The position numbers and the translations under genes were made by a program. Shown piece after piece: positions 23,391 to 30,784 of a stretch of 53,669 nucleotides of DNA. Source of the stretch: Enterocloster asparagiformis (GTDB lineage Bacteria > Bacillota > Clostridia > Lachnospirales > Lachnospiraceae). Position 1 is the stretch's first letter. Every line of letters begins with the position of its first letter. Below the pieces are notes generated by a model. It was given only the letters and a program-made list of their open reading frames with translations. It made no database searches and was not told the DNA's origin. The stretch covers positions 1 to 53,669 of the forward strand of contig JAGZSY010000037.1 in assembly GCA_018380885.1 (NCBI GenBank), written 5' to 3'.

Positions 23391-24653
23391 TTAAAAGAAC
23401 AGGCGCATCCACCACGGACGTTTGCGGTTGGCGCCGGACGCCGCAGTCTGCGCCACAGCCGCCTGTTGATTGGAACTGCCTGATTTGACTGAACTGCCGG
23501 TATTTCCTGAACCGCCTGATTTTCCTGAGCTTCCCGGGGCCGCCGTGCCTTTGGCCTTTGACTGTTCCGCGCTCAGCTGCGCCAGGAACCGCTCGTAGCG
23601 CTGTTTCGCCCTGCAAAACTCGCACCCTCTGGCTTTGAGGTAAAAATGCTCCGGGTTGGTCTGGCACTGAACCAGGTCTCCGCCCTGCCTGGCAGCTCTC
23701 TGGTAGAACATGTACAGAAGCTGCCGCCACATATCCGCGGACACCCTCTGGGGGCCGGACGACGCCGCGTTCACCGCGTTGTACCCGAACACCTGCCGGA
23801 AGGCCGTCTGTATCTTCGCCGGGAGCATCGTGATCTGGGGAGCCCCCGGCGGAATCGTGATCCCGTTAATGGCCTTTACCCAGGGGCAGTTTCCATTGAC
23901 AATATTCATCTCCAGCTTGTTTTCCGGCAGGGATTGCTTGACGCTGTCCACCACCTTTACATTAAACGGGTGGGCGTTGCCCATTAACAGCTGGAAAATG
24001 TGCACCGCCAGGGCGAATTCATCGGTATGCTTCGTAAATTTGGCCTTGCGCAGATCCCTCCCCTGCAGCTCCGGTGCCAGGAACTCCGATATTCCCACCG
24101 TACATTCAAAGCGTTCCCCCGTTTCAGGGTCCGTGATGTCAAAGCTGTCCACGTCCAGGATCGTGATGCTCCCGTCGCTGTGAATCATGATATTGTTGGA
24201 ATTCATATCGCCCACTATGTATCCGTGCTGATGCACATAGTTCACAGCCCACGCCAGGTGATAGGCCACCGCGATGGAATTGGTCCAGTTATAATTTGGA
24301 AATACCTCATGGCAGTCGTGGGTGTGGGATTCATTGTTCCTGCACAATACGTAAATGGGGTAGGTGTCTTTTACAAAGGGCATCACGTACCCCATAAAGG
24401 CGCCGTTTTCATACACCACGTCCAGGGGCCAGGCAATCAGCAGGTGCACCCCGTCCGCATACGGGTTTAAGGGATGGCGCACCATGCATTTTAATTTTTT
24501 CTCCGTCCAGGCATCCGGATGATGGTAAACCTTTACAACCACGGCGGGATTGTCGGTGACAAACACGGTCCCCTCCCCGCCCTTTGCTTTTTCAGACTTA
24601 AGCTGGTATTTTGTTCCTTTGAGTCCAATCAGTGTTGATCCTGCACCGGCCAT
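23391..24653 (-). CDS. TerY-P-type protein kinase with C-terminal Cys motif
   Basis: 420 residues. Kinase elements: glycine loop KGGEGTVF (24-31), Lys41 in VVVKVY, catalytic loop YIVGDMNSNN (Asp149, Asn154; the usual HRD is VGD), metal loop DVDSF (Asp167; DVD in place of DFG) and LAPEL near 192-196. A helical segment follows, then a Cys cluster (CQTNPEHFYLKARGCEFC) typical of kinases in TerY-P triads, and a Ser/Gly-rich tail with a basic end. It presumably phosphorylates Ser/Thr in partners such as the VWA or FHA proteins. GGAGGAACACA precedes ATG. It is paralogous to the kinase at 27171 but lacks its membrane anchor. Confidence 0.85.
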   Translation of the reverse strand: MAGAGSTLIGLKGTKYQLKSEKAKGGEGTVFVTDNPAVVVKVYHHPDAWTEKKLKCMVRHPLNPYADGVHLLIAWPLDVVYENGAFMGYVMPFVKDTYPIYVLCRNNESHTHDCHEVFPNYNWTNSIAVAYHLAWAVNYVHQHGYIVGDMNSNNIMIHSDGSITILDVDSFDITDPETGERFECTVGISEFLAPELQGRDLRKAKFTKHTDEFALAVHIFQLLMGNAHPFNVKVVDSVKQSLPENKLEMNIVNGNCPWVKAINGITIPPGAPQITMLPAKIQTAFRQVFGYNAVNAASSGPQRVSADMWRQLLYMFYQRAARQGGDLVQCQTNPEHFYLKARGCEFCRAKQRYERFLAQLSAEQSKAKGTAAPGSSGKSGGSGNTGSSVKSGSSNQQAAVAQTAASGANRKRPWWMRLFF

Positions 24654-24682
24654 TGTGTTCCTCCATCATCCGCACATTTTCA

Positions 24683-25378
24683 TCAGATTAATTCGATCGT
24701 CATAGGCGTGGGCTCCAGCGTTACGTTTCCAAGGCTGGGGTCGGAGTTGCTGATCACGCTCATGCTGCTGGACAGCCAGACGAAAGCCTCTTTAAACTGG
24801 CTTGCGCTGGCCTTGAGCACAGCGCCGGCTCCCCCTTTGGTGTAGGATTTCAGATGGTTGTAGTTCGCCCCGGAGCCGATTCCCATGGGGAAGAAATTGA
24901 CCTTTTTATCGTTTATGGCCTGCTGCAGCCTGTTTTTCGCCTCGCTCTCCATGTTCTTGTCCGTAGGCTCCCCGTCCGTCAACAGGAACATCCACGGGCG
25001 GTAATAGGAGCAGCCCAGCTGCCTGTACAGCTGTTTTCTGTCCTCGATGGCGTCCAGGCCCGCTATAATGGCCTCGTTCATGCTGGTCAGCCCGCCGGCG
25101 GACAGCGACGGGGCGCTGTAGTTGGAGGCCGGGCAGAACGGAACCACCGTTTCCACCGTGCTGCTAAACGAAATGACGCATACATCGGCCACGCCTCTGG
25201 CATGCTCGTCCTGATCCAGGGCATTTCCAAATTCTAACAGTCCCTGGTTCAGTTCATTGATGGAAGCTCCCGACATGGAGCCTGAGGTATCCACCAAAAG
25301 CACACATGCGATGTGACGCTCGCCCACGTTGTCCACATAATTTCCCATTTCCTCAAATCCTGATAACATTTCGCTCAT
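24683..25378 (-). CDS. VWA-domain protein, TerY-like
   Basis: 231 residues consisting almost entirely of one von Willebrand A domain. The metal-ion adhesion site has Asp30-Thr-Ser-Gly-Ser34 (LLVDTSGSM), a conserved Thr region (SAGGLTSMNEAI) and FLLTDGEPTD. VWA domains bind partner proteins through a bound divalent metal. In TerY-P triads (VWA + PP2C + kinase, a set described by comparative genomics in tellurite and stress loci) the VWA protein is thought to be the hub. Here it lies between the two kinase/phosphatase pairs. No TerB, TerC or TerD genes are near, so tellurite resistance is not implied. Confidence 0.88.
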   Translation of the reverse strand: MSEMLSGFEEMGNYVDNVGERHIACVLLVDTSGSMSGASINELNQGLLEFGNALDQDEHARGVADVCVISFSSTVETVVPFCPASNYSAPSLSAGGLTSMNEAIIAGLDAIEDRKQLYRQLGCSYYRPWMFLLTDGEPTDKNMESEAKNRLQQAINDKKVNFFPMGIGSGANYNHLKSYTKGGAGAVLKASASQFKEAFVWLSSSMSVISNSDPSLGNVTLEPTPMTIELI

Positions 25379-25463
25379 CTCTGTACTCTCCTTTGTATTC
25401 TTTATTAAACAGGGCCTCCTCTGCCGTCCGTAACGGCAGGCTCCTCCCCCGTCTGTCGTATGG

Positions 25464-27149
25464 TTAGTTCTTCTCTGTTTCTGGCGAGTCCGCCTTCATC
25501 CCCTCAGAAACGCTGGCCCGCCCTTCCGGGCTGTTCCCCGGTTCGGCTTCCCGCCCGGCGGCGACCTGGGCCGCGGGTGATTCCGCCTCATTCGCCTTTA
25601 TTCCGTCTGCCTTCGGTTCATTCGCCTGCGCCGCGGCCGGTACTGCCGCATTGGTCTGCGCCCCGGCTGCTGCTTTATTTGCTTCCGCTCCGGCTGGTTC
25701 TGCCGCATTCGCATTTGCCCCGGCTGCCTTCGCCTTATTTGCCTCAGTCCCGGCTGGTTCTACCGCGTTTGCCTCGGCCCCGGCAGCCTCCGTCTTATTT
25801 GCCTCTGCCCCGGCCGGTTCTACCGCATTGGCCTGCGCCCCGGCTGCCTCCTCCGCGTTCGCTTCCGCCCCGGCTTCCTCCGCCTCTTTCGCCTCTCCCC
25901 CGGCCTCCTCGGCCCCATTCGCTTCCGTCCCAGCTGCCCCCGGCGCTGTGCTCCTGCCGGTAAAAGACGCAACCGCTCCGACAATAACCGCGCCGGCCAG
26001 AAGTCCGGCCAGAAGCCACAAAATATTCGAACGCCTGCCCTTGGGTGTCCCAACCCCTTTTTCAAGCTCGGGGTTCTCAACCGTTTTTTCAGGCATTGGT
26101 TCTCCATACCGATGTTCCGCCTCAGCCGTTTTTTCAGGAATAGGCGGAACGTCCCCGACGTCCGCGACGTTTCCTTCCAGGCGCGCCCTGACCGCTTTTC
26201 CGTGCTCCTCGTAAACGGACTTCCAGATATTTACATTAAATCTGGGTTCCCTGGAATCCCGCATAAGCTGCGGAGAAACCACCGCCACCACCGTCAGGTC
26301 GTCCGTCACCTGCTTGCGGTACTCCGGGCTGTTCAGAAAATTCTTGTAGTATTCCAGCGCGTTCTCTGCGGCCCTGGCGTCGTTGGAATCGGACAGCTTG
26401 TCCATGGCCGGCTTCATAAACGGATAATAAATCCCCTGATTGTAATTGACTTTGTAATAGTCCTCGAACACTGGCACAAAGGCGTCCAAAACGCCGTCCG
26501 TGGCCATGACAAACCCGGCCGCCGGATTTTTGCTCCCCGTAATCTGCCATTTTGCGGGGCCGCTCTGGAGGGGATAAACGCTGCTGGCCTCCTCCCCCTT
26601 CAGCCGTTTCGTCACCATTTTTACCATGCCGCCCTGTTCCTGCACCACCACGCCGTCGTCCCCACAGTGGCAGCAGTAAACGTGAATCCCGTCGTAAAGG
26701 GCCACCGTCAGCGTGGACTGGAAGTTAAATACGGCCTGCTGCACCTCGTCCGCCTTCTGCTCCACCTGATCCTGGGCGGTGTGAAAGGCGTTGATCAGTA
26801 TTTCCTGAATCTCTCCCAGGTTCGTCAGTTCATACCGGGCGCGCCCGCTTTTTTCCGCCACGGCCTTTTCAATAAAGTCCAATGCGGCCGTCACCGCAAA
26901 ATAAGCGCCCCAGTGGGACAGCGCGCAGCTTCCCACTCCGTCCGCAATACCCGCGATCAGAATCTGCGCCTTCTCCAGCCAGCGGATATCGCTGTAATCC
27001 TGGCAGGGAATATCGCCCCTGGTCATATGGGATGCCCCCTGTAAGGAAACGGCAAATGCGTGAACCGCCTCATTTTGTATGACCGTTCCTTCCTGCTTCG
27101 GCGGATATTCTGATCGAACATCCAATGGTTTATTGTCTTGTGGCTTCAT
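25464..27149 (-). CDS. PP2C-family phosphatase with membrane helix and Ala-rich repeat tail
   Basis: 561 residues from ATG 27149 (GGGAGG upstream). The PP2C domain covers about residues 25-290 with CQDYSDIRW, IADGVGSCALSHWG, CGDDGVVVQEQGG, MATDGVLDAF and VTDDLTVVAVV, parallel to the PP2C at 21691. A single membrane helix follows (WLLAGLLAGAVIVGAVASF, about 375-395). The rest is a run of about eleven 10-residue Ala/Glu/Asn repeats and an acidic tail, presumably outside the membrane. The phosphatase would thus be held at the membrane with a long extended outer tail. It lies between the membrane-anchored kinase and the VWA gene and probably opposes that kinase. Confidence 0.88.
   Translation of the reverse strand: MKPQDNKPLDVRSEYPPKQEGTVIQNEAVHAFAVSLQGASHMTRGDIPCQDYSDIRWLEKAQILIAGIADGVGSCALSHWGAYFAVTAALDFIEKAVAEKSGRARYELTNLGEIQEILINAFHTAQDQVEQKADEVQQAVFNFQSTLTVALYDGIHVYCCHCGDDGVVVQEQGGMVKMVTKRLKGEEASSVYPLQSGPAKWQITGSKNPAAGFVMATDGVLDAFVPVFEDYYKVNYNQGIYYPFMKPAMDKLSDSNDARAAENALEYYKNFLNSPEYRKQVTDDLTVVAVVSPQLMRDSREPRFNVNIWKSVYEEHGKAVRARLEGNVADVGDVPPIPEKTAEAEHRYGEPMPEKTVENPELEKGVGTPKGRRSNILWLLAGLLAGAVIVGAVASFTGRSTAPGAAGTEANGAEEAGGEAKEAEEAGAEANAEEAAGAQANAVEPAGAEANKTEAAGAEANAVEPAGTEANKAKAAGANANAAEPAGAEANKAAAGAQTNAAVPAAAQANEPKADGIKANEAESPAAQVAAGREAEPGNSPEGRASVSEGMKADSPETEKN
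25570..25932. repeat. 30-bp tandem repeat inside the membrane PP2C gene
   Basis: About eleven to twelve 30-bp units coding for variants of ANAVEPAGAE, with one 9-residue unit. Edges are approximate. Codon use is skewed to GCC/GCG/GAG. The array makes the extended tail after the membrane helix. Confidence 0.8.
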
Positions 27150-27170
27150 CGCAACCTCCCTCAATCAAGT

Positions 27171-28988
27171 TTAATTGGAAACCCATACCTCATTCTCGCA
27201 CAACAGCTCCTGATTCTCATCGTAGATGTAACAGCAGACCGTGCCGCCGGGCCGGTTTAGACCTGCGCTGACCCAACCGGTGCCGTTGTTCGAATAAGAC
27301 GAATTGAAGGGTTTTAATTCCCCTTCCTCGCCCTTATAACATACCTGATAATATAAATCCGTCTTAGACCCGGGCGTGCCCCCGGACACCCTGATGTGCC
27401 AATATACCCTGGAGCCGGGCGCAAAGGTCGACAGGTTCGTGGTCTTATCGTCTTTATCCGTATTCACAGCTAAAATTTCCACATTCCACCGGTACAGGGA
27501 ATCATAGATGCGCTGGCAGTCGGAATACACGTTTCGCAATTCCTTCAAATACTGATAGGTCTGCTTGTCCCCACAATCCAGATGGCTCTTAATATAGCCG
27601 TATTTTGCCTCCTTCAGAAGTTCCTCGCTGTCTTTATAATCCTCCAGATCCTTAAACGCCACGATCGCCTCAATATAGTCCCCGCGGTTCATGGATCTCA
27701 CGGCCGACTCATATTGGTTCTTTTTGGACGTCATATCGGCAAACCAGATTCCAAAAATAAGCGCCAGGATTCCGGCGAACAGAAGGAACCAATGGAAACC
27801 ATGGGACTTTTTAGGCAGCGCCGGCTTTGGGGCCGGAGCAGCCGGGGCCGGCTTATGGGCCGGAGCAACCGACGCAGCCGCTTCCTTCTTGGCCGCGGTA
27901 TGGTTGTCGTTCCGGGCGTTTCTCTGATTCTGCGCCATCCAGGCCTCGTACCGTTCTTTCGCCAGACACAGCTCGCAGGGCTGATCCGCTCTCCGGTAGT
28001 GCTCGGGATTTTTACTGCAGGGCAGAATCAGGGTTCCCACGCCGCTGTACAGCGCCCGCAAATGCTCATACCACATCTGCGCGCTGGTCCGCCTGGAGCT
28101 TTTGCTGATGCTGTCAAGGGCGGTGTATCCGAATGTACGTTTAAAATCCTCCTGCAGCAGCGGCGGAAGCAGACTGAGCCTGGGAGCGCCCACCGGCAGC
28201 GCCACGTCGTTGATCTCCCGCACAAAGGGGCACACCCCGTTTACAATGTTCTGGTCGATCTGGTTCACGTCCGAGGACTGCTTATAGGTCGTCATGGACC
28301 TGGCGAGAAACGGGTGATAGTGAAACAGAATGATAAAAATGTGAATGGCCAGCGAAAAATCGTCGGTCTGCTTCGTAAACCTGCTGGATTCGTCCTTCAG
28401 GCTCTTCCTGTGCTGAAGCTCCGGCGCCAGATAATCCGGAATCCCGACCCCGCATTTAAAGTGCTCTCCCGTGTCCGTATCCGTGATGTCAAAGCTGTCC
28501 ACATCCAGAATACTGGCCAGCCCATTTGGGTGGACTATGATATTTCCAGGATTCATATCCCCGATCACGCAATCGCAGTCGTGGATAATGGCCACGAGAT
28601 GGGCCAGGTTCATGGCCACGCACAGGGATTTCGTCCAGTTGTAGCTGTTGAAAAAATCGCGGGTGGATTTATCATGATACAAGGTAAATATGGGTTTCCC
28701 CTCCTCGATCAGCGGCATCGCGTAGCCCACAAAGCTTCCGTTCTGATACAAAATGTCCTTGGGCCATGCGATCAGGTACGTCCCGCTTTCCGCCTTGGTT
28801 GCGATTTTCCTGCGCACCATGCAGCGAAGCTTCCGCTCCTGCACCGCGGTGGGATTGTGATAGATTTTGGCGGCAATCCAGGGCTGATCCGTCAGATAGA
28901 CCGTGCCCTCCCCGCCGGCCCCCTTTCGCTCTTTGATCCGGTATGCCTGTCCCTGTATACCGTATACAATTTCTCCTGTCTGTACCAT
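27171..28988 (-). CDS. Membrane-anchored TerY-P-type protein kinase, first gene of the operon
   Basis: 605 residues from ATG 28988, which has AGAGGGGGA upstream; an in-frame GTG at 29045 lies too near the likely transcription start. The kinase domain has GAGGEGTVY (23-31), Lys41 in AAKIY, VIGDMNPGN (Asp144, Asn149), DVDSF (Asp162) and LAPEL. A Cys motif follows (CSKNPEHYRRADQPCELC), then an Ala/Pro linker, one membrane helix (WFLLFAGILALIFGIWF), a short helical repeat region (SMNRGDYIEAIVAFKDLEDYKDS) and a C-terminal beta-rich domain that should be outside. The layout is that of a receptor-like kinase, with an outer sensor and inner kinase. It is presumably the signal-input end of the system. 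Confidence 0.87.
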   Translation of the reverse strand: MVQTGEIVYGIQGQAYRIKERKGAGGEGTVYLTDQPWIAAKIYHNPTAVQERKLRCMVRRKIATKAESGTYLIAWPKDILYQNGSFVGYAMPLIEEGKPIFTLYHDKSTRDFFNSYNWTKSLCVAMNLAHLVAIIHDCDCVIGDMNPGNIIVHPNGLASILDVDSFDITDTDTGEHFKCGVGIPDYLAPELQHRKSLKDESSRFTKQTDDFSLAIHIFIILFHYHPFLARSMTTYKQSSDVNQIDQNIVNGVCPFVREINDVALPVGAPRLSLLPPLLQEDFKRTFGYTALDSISKSSRRTSAQMWYEHLRALYSGVGTLILPCSKNPEHYRRADQPCELCLAKERYEAWMAQNQRNARNDNHTAAKKEAAASVAPAHKPAPAAPAPKPALPKKSHGFHWFLLFAGILALIFGIWFADMTSKKNQYESAVRSMNRGDYIEAIVAFKDLEDYKDSEELLKEAKYGYIKSHLDCGDKQTYQYLKELRNVYSDCQRIYDSLYRWNVEILAVNTDKDDKTTNLSTFAPGSRVYWHIRVSGGTPGSKTDLYYQVCYKGEEGELKPFNSSYSNNGTGWVSAGLNRPGGTVCCYIYDENQELLCENEVWVSN

Positions 28989-29056
28989 ATAATCCCCCTC
29001 TTTCCCAGCCGTTTTCCCGCTTTCAGCGTCTTCAAGTGTAGTCACATTTATCTATG

Positions 29057-29085
29057 ATTATATCGTTTTATCGTTTTATTATCAA
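29057..29085 (-). promoter_or_regulatory. Promoter of the 13-gene operon
   Basis: Minus-strand TTGATA (29085-29080), 17-bp spacer, perfect TATAAT (29062-29057); predicted start near 29050, giving a 60-base leader before ATG 28988. Two CGTTTTA motifs lie within the spacer. Confidence 0.75.
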
Positions 29086-29247
29086 CGTTTTTTCGTTTTA
29101 TTGGGAAAATTCTACTTTTGTCGTCCAAATAATTTATCTGTTTCTTATTCTCATGTGGGCATTATATAAAATCGCTTTTTCAATTTATGAAAGATTTGTC
29201 CGCCCCCCTCCTTGGAACGTTTTTCCGTCTAATATAAAACGTTTTTT
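29064..29247. promoter_or_regulatory. Repeated CGTTTT motifs in the divergent control region
   Basis: CGTTTT occurs on the plus strand at 29064, 29072, 29086, 29094, 29218 and 29240, mostly as CGTTTTA or AACGTTTTT. Four copies cover the operon promoter and two lie nearer the XRE gene. They are the natural candidate sites for the XRE regulator. Nothing else is visible in this 328-bp gap. Confidence 0.5.
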
Positions 29248-29316
29248 AGTATCTATGCGATTGTTTCATAATCAGATATGATAAATCTGCACATACTGAT
29301 AACAGCGAGGTTTTAC

Positions 29317-29640
29317 ATGAACGAATTGAATCCCCTGGACCGGATACGGGAACTGTGCGCAGAGCGCAAATGGTCTTATTACCAGCTCTCCAAAGCCTCC
29401 GGCATCCCCTACTCCACCTTAAATACAATGATGAACAAAGAGAATATGCCGTCCCTTCCCACGCTCCAGAAGCTGTGCCAGGGGTTCGGCATATCCGTTG
29501 CGGAATTTTTTGAGCCCGGCAGGAGCCAGCAGGGGCTGACCCCCAGCCAGGCCCTGTGCCTGTCCCTCTTCACCTCCCTCTCCCAGGAGGAGCAACAGCT
29601 GGCCCTGGCTTACTTAAAGGGGTTAAGCCGCACATTATAA
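29317..29640 (+). CDS. XRE-family helix-turn-helix regulator
   Basis: 107 residues from ATG 29317 (GAGG upstream; the frame is open to 29278 without a good site). The N-terminal lambda-repressor-type domain is clear: RIRELCAERKWSYYQLSKASGIPYSTLNTMMNKENMPSLPTLQKLCQGFGISVAEFF (residues about 8-64). A short C-terminal helix region (LSQEEQQLALAYLKGL) may dimerise. It is transcribed away from the 13-gene operon and shares its control region, so it probably controls that operon and itself through the CGTTTT repeats. There is no ligand or peptidase domain, so the signal is not evident. Confidence 0.88.
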   Translation: MNELNPLDRIRELCAERKWSYYQLSKASGIPYSTLNTMMNKENMPSLPTLQKLCQGFGISVAEFFEPGRSQQGLTPSQALCLSLFTSLSQEEQQLALAYLKGLSRTL

Positions 29641-29674
29641 TGTATTTCGTCCCGCGCCGCCGGGCGTAAGCATC

Positions 29675-29698
29675 AAAAAAGGAGCTTTACAGCCCCTT
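29675..29698 (-). terminator. Minus-strand terminator of a tiny transcription unit
   Basis: Minus-strand AAGGGGCT-GTAA-AGCTCCTT is an 8-bp stem with one wobble pair, followed by TTTT. The stop codon of the 23-codon frame at 29687-29758 lies in the loop region. Confidence 0.6.
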
Positions 29699-29758
29699 CT
29701 CAGCGTATCGGTAAAATGGTTCCTGGAGCACTGCTTCAAGAGCCATTTTTGTTTTCAT
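29687..29758 (-). CDS. Possible 23-aa peptide in an otherwise empty gap
   Basis: A short frame beginning MKTKMALEAVLQEPF, with a weak AGGGTG site upstream. It is bracketed by a minus-strand promoter (29866-29895) and a terminator (29675-29698). It could be a real small peptide, part of a small RNA, or a gene remnant. No homologue is recognised. In the rest of 29641-30042 I see only the promoters and hairpins listed. Confidence 0.3.
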   Translation of the reverse strand: MKTKMALEAVLQEPFYRYAEKGL

Positions 29759-29865
29759 ACGGGAATCACCCTACATATTCTAATCACTCGATCTGGAATC
29801 TCTACATTTACGCCCCACTTCGGCCGTCCCCGTCTAAAATCATGCACAAAATCAACCCGGAAATT

Positions 29866-29895
29866 TGTATAAAATAGACGAAAAAGCATTTTCAA
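29866..29895 (-). promoter_or_regulatory. Candidate minus-strand promoter for the tiny unit
   Basis: TTGAAA (29895-29890), 18-bp spacer, TATACA (29871-29866) on the minus strand. It would give a transcript of about 180 bases ending at the terminator near 29675. Confidence 0.45.
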
Positions 29896-29916
29896 GAAGA
29901 ATCTATTGATAATTTA

Positions 29917-29984
29917 TTGACATTCCCTCAAAAAAGAACTATCCTAAAAGTGAACTTATTCATTTTTAGAATTTATTCACTTTT
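29917..29984 (+). promoter_or_regulatory. Plus-strand promoter with operator-like palindrome and no same-strand gene
   Basis: TTGACA (29917-29922), 17-bp spacer, TATCCT (29940-29945). Immediately after it AAAAGTGAA (29946-29954) and TTCACTTTT (29976-29984) form a perfect 9-bp inverted repeat. The next plus-strand gene is 800 bp away beyond the opposing tetR gene. Confidence 0.5.
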
Positions 29985-30027
29985 AATTCCGACAGCCGGA
30001 ATGCTGTCTCACCCGAACTTCACCGCA

Positions 30028-30058
30028 TAAAAAAACACCGGCCTAAGATTCCAGCCGG
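30028..30058 (-). terminator. Terminator overlapping the tetR stop codon
   Basis: Minus-strand CCGGC and GCCGG stem with a T7 run; the stop codon at 30043-30045 is in the loop. Confidence 0.7.
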
Positions 30059-30654
30059 CGGTCCTCCTCGATCCAGTGATCGATCAGTGTGAGAATATCA
30101 TTTTTTACCGTTTCATCGTGGAAGAAATATCCGATCTTCTTCCTTGTCACCTCAGAATGGGAATACTGGATCGCGTCCAGCACGCTGGCGTGGGACAGGA
30201 GAACCGTCTGGTCCGTGTGCGGACAGAACCGTTCCAGTACCTCCGCGATCTGCCGCAGATACAGCTGTGATACTTCCCGCACCATCTCATAGTTTTTTCC
30301 AACCGTCACCAGATCTTCCTGAGCGGCATCCGCCAGGCGCAGCGTCCTCTCATCCCGGTCAAAGGCGTTGGAGTTGTCAACCAGATAGTCGGCCAGCTCC
30401 CGCGGGGTGCCAAGGGCCCGGACCTCCTCGATGGAATTTCGGATATAGGCGACGGCGTGTTCGTTCCACAGCTCGGCCAGGACGTCCCGTTTGGCTTTAT
30501 AGTGATTGTAAAAGGAGCCGATGGAATAACCGGATTCCGTCACAATGTCCTGGACGCCGGTATTTTTATATCCCCTCTCCAAAAACAGCCTGAGGGCGGC
30601 CGCCTTGATCTCCTGATGGGTCATTTCCGATTTTTCTTTCTGACGAAGGCTCAT
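30043..30654 (-). CDS. TetR-family transcriptional regulator
   Basis: 203 residues from ATG 30654 (MSLRQKEKS); the frame is open upstream to 30753 but lacks a start context. The N-terminal HTH is typical: IKAAALRLFLERGYKNTGVQDIVTESGYSIGSFYNHYKAKRDVL (residues about 16-60). The C-terminal helices form the ligand domain, with no strong similarity I can name. It is divergent from the flavoenzyme/SDR pair at 30785 (130-bp gap) and so probably represses it, responding to a hydrophobic substrate such as a bile acid; that ligand is inference. The ribosome site is weak (GCGGGA). Confidence 0.88.
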   Translation of the reverse strand: MSLRQKEKSEMTHQEIKAAALRLFLERGYKNTGVQDIVTESGYSIGSFYNHYKAKRDVLAELWNEHAVAYIRNSIEEVRALGTPRELADYLVDNSNAFDRDERTLRLADAAQEDLVTVGKNYEMVREVSQLYLRQIAEVLERFCPHTDQTVLLSHASVLDAIQYSHSEVTRKKIGYFFHDETVKNDILTLIDHWIEEDRRLES

Positions 30655-30784
30655 ATGATATCCCGCTTTCCGTAGTATACCTCTCCCCACAAGCGCGCGG
30701 GGAGGACTATCCACATTATAACAGCGTTGCCCTCTTTTGTGAAGAGGAGGCATTCAGCATAAAAAATCATAGGAGGTAAAAGTT

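Noticed and set aside
21691..28988. Calling the kinase/PP2C/VWA set a tellurite resistance locus
   Set aside because: TerY-P triads occur in such loci, but no TerB, TerC, TerD or TerZ gene is present here.
27582..29057. 491-codon plus-strand frame opposite the membrane kinase gene
   Set aside because: Shadow of a kinase with intact motifs; no start context and no domain.
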